From Saccharothrix sp. (lineage in GTDB: Bacteria; Actinomycetota; Actinomycetes; Mycobacteriales; Pseudonocardiaceae): a stretch of DNA of 64,000 nucleotides. Shown here piece by piece: positions 43,852 to 53,315 of the stretch. The stretch's first letter is position 1. Every line of letters begins with the position of its first letter. The DNA lies in the NCBI RefSeq assembly GCF_031180885.1, contig NZ_JAPSLK010000001.1:25004-89003 (forward strand), given 5' to 3'. The notes below the pieces were generated by a model. That model was not told where the DNA came from, made no database searches, and was given only the letters and a program-made list of their open reading frames with translations. A program made the position numbers and the translations under genes.

Positions 43852-44337
43852 ATGACCGAGCCGGACCCGCGACCGACCGACCCAGACACCACGCCCAACC
43901 CCACCGAGGCCCCGGCCGAACCGACCACAGCCGACGCAGCGCAGGCCGCCGCCGACGCCGAGCCCACCGCCGCTGCGGTCAGCGCCGCTGCACCCGCCGC
44001 CGAAGCCGGCGCCGAGCCGGCCGCCGCCGAAGCCGCGCCCGCCACCGAGCCGGCCGCGGGGGCTGCCGCCGCAGCCGAGGCCGCTGAGCCCGTTGTGCCG
44101 GCCGTCGACGCCACCGTCACCGAGTCCGCCGGTCCCGGCGCGGTCCCGCCCCTCGACCCGCAGCTGCTCTTCGGCAGCCTGAACCTCGCCGCCATCGAGG
44201 CCGACATCGAGGCGATGATGAGCGACAAGATGTCCCAGCTCGACGGCATGCTGGCCGGCCTGGAAGAGCTCGTCGGCCGCCTGGAGACCGAGATCACCGG
44301 CCTGGAAACCCCGCCGGACGACAGCACTACCCCCTAG
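43852..44337 (+). CDS. Ala/Pro/Glu-rich hypothetical protein
   Basis: 161 residues. Residues 1-95 are low-complexity Ala/Glu/Pro/Thr. A C-terminal helical segment ('LNLAAIEADIEAMMSDKMSQ', 'LDGMLAGLEELVGRLETEIT') is a likely coiled coil. No family recognised. The ATG is preceded by GAGAGGGTG. Its stop codon lies inside the CsoR-type box that serves the next gene. Confidence 0.65.
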   Translation: MTEPDPRPTDPDTTPNPTEAPAEPTTADAAQAAADAEPTAAAVSAAAPAAEAGAEPAAAEAAPATEPAAGAAAAAEAAEPVVPAVDATVTESAGPGAVPPLDPQLLFGSLNLAAIEADIEAMMSDKMSQLDGMLAGLEELVGRLETEITGLETPPDDSTTP

Positions 44338-44342
44338 GGGTA
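44328..44342. promoter_or_regulatory. CsoR-type copper operator
   Basis: TACCCCCTAGGGGTA, a perfect GTNNNTACCC-type palindrome for CsoR, overlaps the stop codon of the upstream gene and lies 44 bases before the copper-chaperone ATG. Confidence 0.8.
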
Positions 44343-44386
44343 TATCCTCGGGTACCGGAGCACCCCGGTCGAGAGGATGGGAACCC

Positions 44387-44593
44387 ATGTCCGTCACCAC
44401 CTACACCGTCAGCGGCATGACCTGCGGGCACTGCGTCAGCTCCGTCACCGAGGAGCTGACCGCCGTGTCCGGCGTGACCGCCGTGGACGTCCAGCTCGAC
44501 ACCGGCGCGGTCACCGTGACCAGCACCCGCGAGCTGTCCCGTGACGAGGTGGAGGCCGCGGTCACCGAGGCGGGCTACGCGCTCGTCGGCTGA
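44387..44593 (+). CDS. copZ: Copper chaperone (heavy-metal-associated domain)
   Basis: A 68-residue single HMA domain with the metal motif GMTCGHC (Cys14, Cys17) and the beta-alpha-beta pattern 'VTEELTAVSGVTAVDVQLD'. It should carry Cu(I) to a P-type ATPase or to CsoR. A CsoR box lies directly upstream, so it should be copper-inducible. No copA or csoR gene is within the window. Confidence 0.93.
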   Translation: MSVTTYTVSGMTCGHCVSSVTEELTAVSGVTAVDVQLDTGAVTVTSTRELSRDEVEAAVTEAGYALVG

Positions 44594-44723
44594 CCCTCCG
44601 CACAGGCGCTCAGGCATCGACTGGCTGAAGAATCTGGCCCAACCCACTCCCCAGGCCACGGTGCACGTGCAACAATCCGAATTGCTGACACACCCCCGGT
44701 CAGCGCCTGTGGAGATCCCCTCC

Positions 44724-44756
44724 GGCCCCCGCGTTCCTCCCCCTGGCGCGGGGGCC
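44724..44756 (+). terminator. Terminator after copZ
   Basis: GGCCCCCGCG (44724-44733) pairs with CGCGGGGGCC (44747-44756). Confidence 0.7.
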
Positions 44757-44827
44757 TCTCCATGCACAGGACTGTGACCCATGCCACAGTTCGCGGCGTC
44801 TCGCAACTCAACCGTTATCGTGTCGCC

Positions 44828-45136
44828 GTGCCTCTTGGATCCCTAGGACGCTCGAAGTCAGGCCGGCATCGCCCTCCGCAGAAGGAGCAGGAGGAGATCC
44901 TCCCCGACGAGGAGCTGACCTCCTACCTCGCGGCGCTGGCCCCCGAGACCGACGCGGAGACCACCGCGTCGGGCGGCAGCTTCGGCAACGCGCAGGTCTA
45001 CCAGCTCCGCCTCCAGCTCATGGCCAACGAGCAGCTGAAGGAGCTGGCCGCCGAGCGGCAGACGTCCCCGCAGGCGCTGGCCACCGAGTGGGTCATGCAG
45101 CGCCTGGAGTGGGAAGCCCGCCAGCGCGGCTTCTAG
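44828..45136 (+). CDS. Small helical hypothetical protein
   Basis: 102 residues: a basic start ('LGRSKSGRHRPPQKEQEE') then 'YQLRLQLMANEQLKELAAER' and 'TSPQALATEWVMQRLEWEAR', which looks like a ribbon-helix-helix (CopG-like) DNA-binding or dimer module. No partner toxin is adjacent. GTG 44828 is preferred because TATCGT lies 6 bases upstream, a leaderless arrangement. Confidence 0.7.
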   Translation: MPLGSLGRSKSGRHRPPQKEQEEILPDEELTSYLAALAPETDAETTASGGSFGNAQVYQLRLQLMANEQLKELAAERQTSPQALATEWVMQRLEWEARQRGF

Positions 45137-45150
45137 TCCCGTACAAGCGC

Positions 45151-45186
45151 CGAGAGGCCCCGACCGAACCCGGTCGGGGCCTCTCG
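45151..45186. terminator. Bidirectional terminator before cspA
   Basis: Perfect 16-base arms (45151-45166 with 45171-45186) and a 4-base loop between converging genes. Confidence 0.92.
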
Positions 45187-45197
45187 TGCGAAAGCGA

Positions 45198-45401
45198 TCA
45201 GACCTTGCGGACGTTCTGGGCCTGCGGACCCTTCGTGCCCTGGCCGATCTCGAACTCGACGCGCTGGTTCTCCTCCAGGGTGCGGAACCCGCCGCCCTGG
45301 ATCTCCGAGTAGTGCACGAAGACGTCGGGACCGCCGTTCTCCTGGGCGATGAACCCGAAGCCCTTCTCGGCGTTGAACCACTTGACCGTGCCCAGTGCCA
45401 T
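45198..45401 (-). CDS. cspA: Cold shock protein
   Basis: A 67-residue OB-fold RNA chaperone: RNP1 KGFGFI and RNP2 'DVFVHYSEI', starting [14 protein letters not shown]. It melts RNA secondary structure during cold shock or growth. GGAGG lies 7 bases before the ATG. A hairpin (45429-45449) in the probable long leader could take part in cold regulation. Confidence 0.97.
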   Translation of the reverse strand: MALGTVKWFNAEKGFGFIAQENGGPDVFVHYSEIQGGGFRTLEENQRVEFEIGQGTKGPQAQNVRKV

Positions 45402-45428
45402 GAACCTGCCTCCATCGCAGGAAAGCTT

Positions 45429-45449
45429 GGGGCTGCACCGTGCAACCCC
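45429..45449 (-). promoter_or_regulatory. Hairpin in the cspA leader
   Basis: GGGGCTGCAC / GTGCAACCCC with a 1-base loop, 28 bases upstream of the cspA ATG. A likely leader structure. Confidence 0.4.
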
Positions 45450-45598
45450 GGCCGTCCCGGGGCGTTTCCCCGCCGCCTGCGGCAGGGATGGCACGCCCGC
45501 GTGTCGTTCCGCGAGCGTGTGACACGAACACAGAAACCACGGCCTGCGCACGCGAGCGTATCGGTTGGCCACCCGCAGCACTACCACTGAACGAGGAC

Positions 45599-46426
45599 CT
45601 ACTTCTCGGTGACCCGCGGGGGTTCGGGGAGCTGCACGCCCGCCTGGCCGATGTTGCGCTCCAGCGCCTTGCGCCACTCGCCGCTGCCGACCATCTGCTC
45701 GATGGCGGCGTTGACCTCGGCGCGGCCCGCGGAGTCGCCCTTGGCCAGGCCCACGCCGTAGCGCTCGGTGGTGAAGGTGTTGCCCACCAGCTTGAGCAGC
45801 TCGGGGTTCTCCGCGACGTAGCCCGCGAGGATGACCTCGTCGGTGGTCACGGCGTCGACGTTGCCCGCGAGCAGCGCGGTCACGCAGTCCGAGTACTGGC
45901 CGTACTCCACCAACTCCACGCCCTGCGCGAACTCCGACGCGACCTTCTGCGCCGACGTCGACCCGGTCACCGAGCACAGCCGCTTGCCGTTGAGCGTCTC
46001 CGGGCCGGTGATGTCCTCCTCGGTGTAGCGGACGAGGATGCCCTGGCCGGTCTGGAAGTACGGACCCGCGAAGGCCACCTTCTCCTTGCGCTTGTCGGTG
46101 ATCGAGTAGGTCGCGACGACGAAGTCCACGGAACCGTCGGCGATCATCTTCTCGCGGTCGGCCGAGCGGGCTTCCTTCCACGTGATGCCGGACTCGGGGA
46201 CGCCGAGCTTCCCGGCCACGTACTTGGCGACCTCCACGTCGAAGCCGACGAACTTGCCGTCGAGCCGGCGCTGCCCGAGGCCCGGCTGGTCGAACCGGAT
46301 GCCGATGGTGAGCTCGCCGTCCTCGGCCTTGCCCTTGAGCGTGTCGTCGCCCCCGCTGCCGCAGGCGGAGGCGAGGGCGAGAGCGGCCACCGCCGCGATC
46401 GCGGGCAGCAGTCGTCGGAACAGCAT
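45599..46426 (-). CDS. Amino-acid ABC transporter substrate-binding lipoprotein (GluB-like)
   Basis: A 275-residue family-3 solute-binding protein with a signal peptide and lipobox LASAC, '[15 protein letters not shown]', '[20 protein letters not shown]', '[20 protein letters not shown]' and '[17 protein letters not shown]', as in glutamate/polar amino-acid receptors. No permease or ATPase gene is adjacent, so it either serves a remote transporter or acts as an orphan receptor. Confidence 0.9.
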   Translation of the reverse strand: MLFRRLLPAIAAVAALALASACGSGGDDTLKGKAEDGELTIGIRFDQPGLGQRRLDGKFVGFDVEVAKYVAGKLGVPESGITWKEARSADREKMIADGSVDFVVATYSITDKRKEKVAFAGPYFQTGQGILVRYTEEDITGPETLNGKRLCSVTGSTSAQKVASEFAQGVELVEYGQYSDCVTALLAGNVDAVTTDEVILAGYVAENPELLKLVGNTFTTERYGVGLAKGDSAGRAEVNAAIEQMVGSGEWRKALERNIGQAGVQLPEPPRVTEK

Positions 46427-46590
46427 GGGCTGCGAACCTTCCGGTGCTCGGGTACGCGGTGCGGATCTACGCACCAGACGTCGTTCATGCTAAGCACCGG
46501 TATTGAAGATCCTTATGCGACGAAGGTCTCATCAGCCCAATCCGCTGGACCGTTCGGCCCACAGATTGGTGTGACGTCGAACAAATCCCC

Positions 46591-47430
46591 CTATGGCAGC
46601 AGCGAGCGGCGCGGCACCGCGCCCAGCCCGAGCCGCCGGACGGCCCGGTTCACGTGCCCTTCCGGGACGCCCCAGCGGATCGGCGGCGGCACCAGCAGGG
46701 CGGCGGTCCGGGAAGCGCGGAGCATGGCCGTGGCGACCGGTTCGGGGTACGGGCGGTGGTCGTGCAGGGCGATCGCCCACGGCGGCAGCAGGGAGTAGGC
46801 GAGGTGGCCCAGCAGCGGCTCGTAGGCGTCGAGGCCGAGCCGGAGCAGGCCGTTGACCGGCGGGCGGTGCAGGAACCGGTAGACGACCTCGGAGTCCTCG
46901 GTCTTGCGCAGTTCCGGGAGGACCGAGGCGAAGTAGTCGGCCATCTCGCGGGCCGTGCCGGGGACCTCGTCCGCGTGCAGCCCCACCAGCTCGGCGGTGC
47001 GGCGCTGCTCGTCGTAGTACTTGTCGACCTGGGCGTCGGTGAGCCGGTACCCCGCGCGGCGCACGACGGTGGCGAACGAGTGGACCTCGGCGCAGTGCAC
47101 CCACAGCAGCAACTCGGGGTCGTCGATGCGGAACCGCCGTCCGTTTTCGTCCTTGCCGCGCAGCATCCGGTGCACCATGCGGACCTTCGCCGCGGCCTCC
47201 CGAACTTCTTCCGTGGTGCCGTAGCTGACCGTGCCGACGAAGTTCGCGGTCCGCATGAGGCGGCCCAACGGGTCTTCGCGGAAGTTGGAGTTCTGCACGA
47301 CACCGGCCACCGCGCGCGGGTGCAGGGCCTGGAGGTAGAGGCTGGAGATCCCCGCGACCCACATCGCCGGGTCGGCGTGGAGCTGCCACGTCACCGTGCC
47401 CGGTCCGAGGATCCCGACGTCCACCGGCAT
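46591..47430 (-). CDS. Oxygenase MpaB family (DUF2236) protein
   Basis: 279 residues with 'LGPGTVTWQLHADPAMWVAG', 'SSLYLQALHPRAVAGVVQ', 'HRMLRGKDENGRRFRIDDPE', 'LLLWVHCAEVHSFATVVRR' (His residues for haem or metal) and 'LPPWAIALHDHRPYP'. It belongs to the ER-bound oxygenase MpaB/latex-clearing-protein-related group. The ATG at 47430 has CACGAT 7 bases upstream and fits the conserved start. The substrate is unknown. Confidence 0.88.
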   Translation of the reverse strand: MPVDVGILGPGTVTWQLHADPAMWVAGISSLYLQALHPRAVAGVVQNSNFREDPLGRLMRTANFVGTVSYGTTEEVREAAAKVRMVHRMLRGKDENGRRFRIDDPELLLWVHCAEVHSFATVVRRAGYRLTDAQVDKYYDEQRRTAELVGLHADEVPGTAREMADYFASVLPELRKTEDSEVVYRFLHRPPVNGLLRLGLDAYEPLLGHLAYSLLPPWAIALHDHRPYPEPVATAMLRASRTAALLVPPPIRWGVPEGHVNRAVRRLGLGAVPRRSLLP

Positions 47431-47482
47431 GAATCCGATCGTGTCACACCCGGGGCCTCCCGCCGAGGGCCAAGATGGTGCC

Positions 47483-47893
47483 ATGGATCTCGATCAAGCC
47501 CGTGAGTTCATCCGGAACAACACGCGCGCCGTGATGAGCACCCGCCGCTCCGACGGCTCGCCGCAGATGTCGCCCGTCCTGGCCACCGTCGACGCCGAGG
47601 GCCGGGTGGTCATCAGCACCCGCGAGACCGCGTACAAGGTGCGCCAGGTCCGCCAGGACCCGCGGGTGGCCCTGTGCTTCTTCACCGACGGGTTCTTCGG
47701 CGAGTGGGTGCAGGTCGAGGGCAAGGCCGAGGTCGTGTCGCTGCCCGAGGCGATGGAACCCCTGGTGGACCTGTACCGCCGGATCTCGGGCGAACACCCC
47801 GACTGGGACGACTACCGGGCCGCCATGGTCCGCGACGAGCGCGTGGTCATCCGCGTCGACCTCGACCGCGCCGGCCCCGACCGCACCGGGTGA
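47483..47893 (+). CDS. PPOX-class F420-dependent oxidoreductase
   Basis: A 136-residue split-barrel protein of the pyridoxamine-phosphate-oxidase-like, F420/FMN-binding group: 'AREFIRNNTRAVMSTRRSDG', 'SPQMSPVLATVDAEGRVVIS', 'RQVRQDPRVALCFF', 'WVQVEGKAEVV'. Members reduce or sequester F420-linked substrates. It is divergent from the MpaB-like gene across 52 bases. Confidence 0.9.
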   Translation: MDLDQAREFIRNNTRAVMSTRRSDGSPQMSPVLATVDAEGRVVISTRETAYKVRQVRQDPRVALCFFTDGFFGEWVQVEGKAEVVSLPEAMEPLVDLYRRISGEHPDWDDYRAAMVRDERVVIRVDLDRAGPDRTG

Positions 47894-47976
47894 CGCTCGT
47901 GTCCCACCCGTAACGCCGCCGGCCGCAAGAGCGATTCCACGTGGCACCTGGAGTGCCGTCTGGAGCGGGTACTGGG

Positions 47977-48465
47977 ATGAGCAGACGACTGGCCTTCGCC
48001 TGCACGATGGGCGCCCTGGCGTCCGGCGCACTGCTGACCCTGGCGATCGTCGTGGACCAGCCGCGCCCGGTGGACGTGCGCAGGGTGGACCTCAGCCCGG
48101 TGGGCCCCGGCGTGCTCAGCGCCACCCACACCACCACCCTGGCCGTCCAGCCCTCACCGGCCCCGGTCACGGCGCCACCGGAGGCCAGGCCGGCCGTCCC
48201 GGTGACCGCCACCCCCACCCCGGAACCGCAACCGCCTTCGCCCACCACCGCCCAGCCTCCGGGCAAGAAAGCCAACCGGAACAACTGCGACCGCTCGTAC
48301 CTCACCGACGGCACATGCGTCCCGTGGTTCTTCCCCCTGGACCCGCGCAAAGCCTGCGAGTGGCTGCGCGAGCAGGGCTTGACCCGGATCGAGGTCCACG
48401 GCCGAGACCGCCACCGGCTGGACGTGGACCTCGACGGCATCGCCTGCGAGCGGGAGGACGACTAG
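47977..48465 (+). CDS. Excalibur calcium-binding domain secreted protein
   Basis: 162 residues: a signal or anchor ('FACTMGALASGALLTLAIVV'), a Pro/Thr-rich linker and a C-terminal excalibur domain with 'NNCDRSYLTDGTCVPW' and 'DVDLDGIACER', the DxDxDGxxCE calcium loop. Such proteins are exported and surface-associated. ATG 47977 is chosen because it is followed by the basic n-region; the longer 47941 frame adds 12 residues. Confidence 0.85.
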   Translation: MSRRLAFACTMGALASGALLTLAIVVDQPRPVDVRRVDLSPVGPGVLSATHTTTLAVQPSPAPVTAPPEARPAVPVTATPTPEPQPPSPTTAQPPGKKANRNNCDRSYLTDGTCVPWFFPLDPRKACEWLREQGLTRIEVHGRDRHRLDVDLDGIACEREDD

Positions 48466-51400
48466 CGGGCGGCGAGGCGGTCGATGGCCCCGCCCACCCG
48501 GTCCGCCAGCAAGCCCACCGCGCCGACCGCGCGGCTCATCGGGTCACCCTCCGCACCGCCCAGGGCCTGCGCGCGCACGTAGGCCGCCTTCACCTCGTCC
48601 CACCGCCGCGCCTGCTCCTCGGTGAGCGTCCCCCGCAGCTCGGCCAGCTTGAGCAGGTTCGCCTCGGCCCCGGACGTCAAGGTCTGCGCCTCGCCCAGGT
48701 AGTGGTCGTCGATGACGGCCATCAGCTCGGCGTCGTTCATCACCGGGACGACCTTCTCGGCCAGCTTGTTCATGTTCCGGTACGACCCCTGCAACCGGAA
48801 CGGCGGCTCGACCCGCGACGCGTCCGACTGCGCCGCCGAAGCGATGTAGGCCTGGTTGTTGGCCAACACCACCTCCTGCACGCGCAACAGCTTGCGCAGC
48901 ACCGAAAGCACCTGCTCCAGCTCCACCGACGTGTAGGGGTGGCTCAACTGGTCCGACCGGACCTCTTCGCCCTTCGCCATCCGGACCAGCAGGTCCACAT
49001 CGCCCCGGTCCCTCGTCGACAACGGCGCCAGCACGGCGTTCGAGGTCAACGCGTTCTCGATGTAGCTCAACGCGAACAGGTCCTCGCGCCCGGACAGCAC
49101 GTCGCCCAGGTTCCACACGTCCGCCCGGTTCGCCAGCATGTCCGGGATCCGGAACCGCTGACCCGACTCGGTGTACGGGTTGCCGGCCATGCACACCGCG
49201 AACCGCTTGCCGCGCAGGTCGTAGGTCCGCGTCCGGCCGTCCCAGACGCCCTCCATCCGGCGCTGCGCGTCGCACAGGGAGATGAACTTCTGCAACAGCT
49301 CCGGGGACGTGTGCTGGATGTCGTCCAGGTACAGCAACACGTTGTTGCCGGTCTCCAGCGCGAACGAGATCTTCTCGACCTCCTGCCGCGCGGTCGCGTT
49401 GGGCGCGTCGGCCGGGTCGACGCTCGTCACGTCGTGGCCCAGCGAAGGCCCGTTGACCTTGACGAACACCAACCCCAACCGGTTGGCCACGTACTCCATC
49501 AAGGTCGTCTTGCCGTAGCCCGGCGGCGAGATGAGCAGCAGCAGGCCCATCTGGTCGGTGCGCTTGTCGTCGCCCGCCGCGCCGAGCTGCTTGGCCAGGT
49601 TGTCGCCGATCAGCGGCAGGTACACCTCGTCCAGCAGGCGGTTGCGGACGAACGCGCTCATCACCTTCGGCTGGTACTCCTCCAGCCGCAGCCGCCGCTT
49701 CTCCGCCGCCACGACCTCGTTGCGGTGCCGCTGGTACGCGCGGAACGCGGGCACCCGCTCGGTCCGGAACCGGCGCGTCCGGGTCAGCAGCTCGTCCAGC
49801 CGGAACTCCAGCTTGCGGTCGACGATCCGCGGGTGCGCGCCCAGCAAACCGTCCACTGTGGACCGGATCTGGGCCGAGGACTCGTGCCGCGGCAGGTCCC
49901 GGCACAGCTCCAGCGCCACCGCCTCGGGCAGGTCGTACTCCTCCCGCCCGGCCAGGAAAGCCGAGTACCAGCCCTCGACCAGCGCCTTCCGGTCCGCCGG
50001 GTCGGTCAGCGCGCGCAGGTCGTCCTCGAACTCCTTGCGGCTGCCCAACGCGCGGTGGAACGCCTCGGTCAACGCCCGCGCGCCGGCGCTGCCGGCGAAC
50101 CCGAACGGCGCGCTGCACAACTCCTCGAACAGGTACTCCCCGGCCAGCGGGTCACCGATCTGCGCCGCAAGTTCGTCACACAGCTCGTCGATCGCCGGCG
50201 TGTGCCCGAACACCGACCGCGCCCGTCCCAGCGACGACGCCCGCCGCGTCCACCGCATCCGCGACTCCTCGTCCGCCTCGGCCCAGAACAACTGCGCCGC
50301 CGCACGAGCCGACGGCGGGTACCGCAGCACCCCCGCACCCGCGTGCAGGCGCAGCAACGCGTCGAGGATCCGGGCGGCGTCGTGGTCCTGCACGCCCCGC
50401 TCGTAGCCCTCGTCCAGCCGCGTCTCGGCGACCTTCCGGACCAGGTCGAGCAACCGCCCGTCGGTCACGGCCGCGTGCAGGCCGTCCACCGGGTGCTCGG
50501 CGAGGATCGACGCGGCCAGGTGCTCGCCCCGGTACACCTCGGCCGTCTCGGACACCAACAGTTGGTCCCAGAACGGTTTTGTCGCCGCGAAGGCCTCGTC
50601 CCGCACCGGGGCGCGGTAGTCGGTGCCGGTGATGGCGAACGACAGCGCGCCGTCCTTGGGCACCAGGGTCAGGTCCACCGGCTGGGTGTTCACCGCGAAC
50701 CGGTGCCGGCCCAGCTTGATCGTCTCGCCGTCGAACAGGTCGAGCCGGTCGCGCAGCGCGCGCCCCGCCTCCTGCCGCGCGGCGAGCACCCGCCCGTCCA
50801 GCTCCTCGGCCCGGACGGTGTCGCCCAGGTCGCGCAGTTCGGCCGCGATGGACCGGACCTTGGCCACCATCGGGTCCGACGCGAAGTAGGTGTTGACCTC
50901 GTCCAGCGACCCGAGCCCGGCCACCCGCCGGCCGACCCCGGTCAGGATGCGCTCCGCCGAGTCGACCAGCCGGTCCGCGCGCCGGGACCGCTCGTCCAGC
51001 AACGCCTGCTTGCGCGAGGAGAACGCCTCGTAGACGTCGGTCCGCTTGGCGCCCAGCTGGGCCAGGAAGTCGTCGAACTCGCCGAACCTGGACTCCAGGT
51101 TCTCCAGTTGCAGCAGCAGCCGGCCCAGTTGCTCGTCGCACGCCGCGGGCGTGTCCGCGACCGCCAGCGCGCCCGTGATGGCCTGCCCGAGCAGCGCGAA
51201 CTCGGCCGCGAACTCGGCTCGTCCTTCGGTGGCCAGCAGTTCCCGGCGACGACCGTCCACGGTGGCCCGTGCGCGGTTCAGCCCGCCCAGGACCTCGCCG
51301 ATGCGTTCCAGGATCGAGGTCCGGACCGTGGCGTCGGCGATCTCCAGCGAACCGACGACCTCGGTCAGCACCTCCAGGCCGCGCTGCTGCTCGGCGAGTT

Positions 51401-53315
51401 CGTCGGTGACCGGCTTGGCCTCGGCGACCGTCCGCACCGCCTCCGCCTTGCCCACCAACGCGTCCACCTGCTCGTGGTACCCGGCGAACGCGTCCTCGCG
51501 GCGCAGGTGCTCGACCGCGCGCTGGGCCGTGGACCCCAGCTCCTCGGCGAGCTGCGCGGACAGCTCCTCGATCCGCTTCAGGTCGACGTACCGGAGTTCC
51601 TTCAGGGTCACCAGATGACCTTGTGCGCCACGGAGATCGGCGAGCTGCCGCACCCAAGCGTCCGCGCCCACCGGGACCTCGCCGCGGGTGCGCCGGATCA
51701 TCGACGCGATGCCGTCGGCGGCCTCGGCCAGCGCCGCCGCGGCCTGGTCGGTCAGCGCCTGCACGGTCTCGAACTCGTCGAGCACCTGCTCGGCCGTCGC
51801 GCGCACCTCGGTCAACGGGGTGCGCAGGTCGCCCAGATCGGGTTCGCCCAGCCAGTGGTAGGAGTCGAACACCCTGGTGCACGAGGCGATCAGGTCCTCG
51901 AACACCGCCGCCGACGGCGCCATCTCGCCGACCATCCGGCTCACCGACAGGCAGTCGGAGATGCCGCGCACCAGGTCCGCGTTGCCGACCCGCTCCAGCG
52001 GACCGGTGCCGGCGGGCTGCGCGGCGGCGTAGGTGTCGGACAGGTACGGCGTCTGCCACACCTGCATCGGGTGCACGCGGGTCGGTTCCTCGGTCAGCGC
52101 CCGGAACACCACCAGCGTGCCGTCGTCGAACAGCGAGTACCCGTGGCACGGCAACGGGTTCGCGACTTCCTTGCGGATCACGTTGTAGGGCAGCAGGAGT
52201 GAACGGCCGTCGCGGCGGGCGTGGAAGACGTACAGCACGTCCTCGCCGTTGGTGGACCGGATGACCCGTTCGAACTCCAGCTCGTCCACGGCGGTGTCGA
52301 ACGTCTTGCTGACGCCCGTGGCGAGGTAGTAGCCGCCGGGGAAGATCAGGCCCTGGTCCTCCGGGAGCCGTTGGCACGCCTGGCCGATGCCGTCCAGCCG
52401 CACGACGCTCTTGGTGCGGGTGTTGAACACCAGGTGCCGCCACGCGGTCTCTTTGTACGGGCGCACGCGCAGGAGGATCAGCGGACCGACCCGGGCGTAC
52501 TCGACGTCGGCGTCGGCCAGCGACTGCAACGGCTCGTCCACCGGCTCGCGGTAGATGCCCTCGCCGGTCTCGGTGTTGTTCTCCACCTTGATGGTGAGGT
52601 CGCCGCCAACGGTCTCGACGAAGACCTCGTCCTCGATGGAGATGTGCGGGTGGCGGCCCAGCACGTGGTGCTCGCGCGCGGTGGGCGTCCACTCGAAGTC
52701 GTGCGACGGCGGGAAGACGTGGTCGCGCTCGCCCCGGTTGTCCAGGTACTTGACCGTGCCGTCGGTGGCCACCTGCCAGCGCAGCACGCGGATGTCCTCG
52801 GTGCGCGCGCCGGTCTGGAACACCGCGAGCAGCTTGCCCTCGACCCGCCGCAGCTGCACGAGCCGGGTGTCCCGGTAGTACCGGTACAGCTCGGCGAAGT
52901 CCCGCTCGAACTGCGGGTCGTCGAGCAGGCCGGGCAGCTCGGTGCGGGCCGCGTCCTCGAACCGGAACGCGTCGCCGTCGCGGGTGAACCGGTGCAGCGA
53001 GAACACGTCGTCGATCGTGGTCTCCGGCTTGAGGCCGATGAACACGTTGTAGCCGAACAACATCAAGCCGGCCACGTGAACGACATCGCGTGGGACGCAG
53101 TTGTTCTCGGTGCGGACGCGTTCCGTGCCCAGCAGGGTCAGCTCGGCGCTGCCGAACACCTCCAGCCGGCGCGCGTTGAGCGCTTCGGCCCGGCGGGCGA
53201 GCCCGGCGGCCTGGTCGGCCAGCCGGGCCCGCAGCACCTCGTACGTGCCGGCGTCCAGGGTCGGGGTCGTCGGGGTCGGGGTCGGGGTCGCGTCCGTGGT
53301 CACGGGTGTGGTCAC
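48462..53315 (-). CDS. Giant AAA+ ATPase of the flotillin operon ('DNA repair ATPase' family)
   Basis: 1,617 residues. After a Thr/Pro-rich start the N-terminal ~450 residues are a beta-rich domain ('NNCVPRDVVHVAGLMLFGYNV'). A ~600-residue coiled-coil and helical region follows. The AAA+ module lies at about residues 1240-1500: P-loop 'SPPGYGKTTLMEY' (~1265), Walker B 'NNVLLYLDDIQHTS' (~1328), sensor 'CMAGNPYTESGQRFRIPDML' and an Arg-finger region. Databases call such proteins DNA repair ATPases (DUF3686-type, from memory) but the role is unproven. GTG overlaps the flotillin stop (GTGA), so it is the third gene of a coupled operon. Confidence 0.9.
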   Translation of the reverse strand: MTTPVTTDATPTPTPTTPTLDAGTYEVLRARLADQAAGLARRAEALNARRLEVFGSAELTLLGTERVRTENNCVPRDVVHVAGLMLFGYNVFIGLKPETTIDDVFSLHRFTRDGDAFRFEDAARTELPGLLDDPQFERDFAELYRYYRDTRLVQLRRVEGKLLAVFQTGARTEDIRVLRWQVATDGTVKYLDNRGERDHVFPPSHDFEWTPTAREHHVLGRHPHISIEDEVFVETVGGDLTIKVENNTETGEGIYREPVDEPLQSLADADVEYARVGPLILLRVRPYKETAWRHLVFNTRTKSVVRLDGIGQACQRLPEDQGLIFPGGYYLATGVSKTFDTAVDELEFERVIRSTNGEDVLYVFHARRDGRSLLLPYNVIRKEVANPLPCHGYSLFDDGTLVVFRALTEEPTRVHPMQVWQTPYLSDTYAAAQPAGTGPLERVGNADLVRGISDCLSVSRMVGEMAPSAAVFEDLIASCTRVFDSYHWLGEPDLGDLRTPLTEVRATAEQVLDEFETVQALTDQAAAALAEAADGIASMIRRTRGEVPVGADAWVRQLADLRGAQGHLVTLKELRYVDLKRIEELSAQLAEELGSTAQRAVEHLRREDAFAGYHEQVDALVGKAEAVRTVAEAKPVTDELAEQQRGLEVLTEVVGSLEIADATVRTSILERIGEVLGGLNRARATVDGRRRELLATEGRAEFAAEFALLGQAITGALAVADTPAACDEQLGRLLLQLENLESRFGEFDDFLAQLGAKRTDVYEAFSSRKQALLDERSRRADRLVDSAERILTGVGRRVAGLGSLDEVNTYFASDPMVAKVRSIAAELRDLGDTVRAEELDGRVLAARQEAGRALRDRLDLFDGETIKLGRHRFAVNTQPVDLTLVPKDGALSFAITGTDYRAPVRDEAFAATKPFWDQLLVSETAEVYRGEHLAASILAEHPVDGLHAAVTDGRLLDLVRKVAETRLDEGYERGVQDHDAARILDALLRLHAGAGVLRYPPSARAAAQLFWAEADEESRMRWTRRASSLGRARSVFGHTPAIDELCDELAAQIGDPLAGEYLFEELCSAPFGFAGSAGARALTEAFHRALGSRKEFEDDLRALTDPADRKALVEGWYSAFLAGREEYDLPEAVALELCRDLPRHESSAQIRSTVDGLLGAHPRIVDRKLEFRLDELLTRTRRFRTERVPAFRAYQRHRNEVVAAEKRRLRLEEYQPKVMSAFVRNRLLDEVYLPLIGDNLAKQLGAAGDDKRTDQMGLLLLISPPGYGKTTLMEYVANRLGLVFVKVNGPSLGHDVTSVDPADAPNATARQEVEKISFALETGNNVLLYLDDIQHTSPELLQKFISLCDAQRRMEGVWDGRTRTYDLRGKRFAVCMAGNPYTESGQRFRIPDMLANRADVWNLGDVLSGREDLFALSYIENALTSNAVLAPLSTRDRGDVDLLVRMAKGEEVRSDQLSHPYTSVELEQVLSVLRKLLRVQEVVLANNQAYIASAAQSDASRVEPPFRLQGSYRNMNKLAEKVVPVMNDAELMAVIDDHYLGEAQTLTSGAEANLLKLAELRGTLTEEQARRWDEVKAAYVRAQALGGAEGDPMSRAVGAVGLLADRVGGAIDRLAAR

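Noticed and set aside
44828..45136. Toxin-antitoxin module
   Set aside because: The protein looks ribbon-helix-helix-like, but no toxin-sized partner gene is adjacent; a terminator follows immediately.
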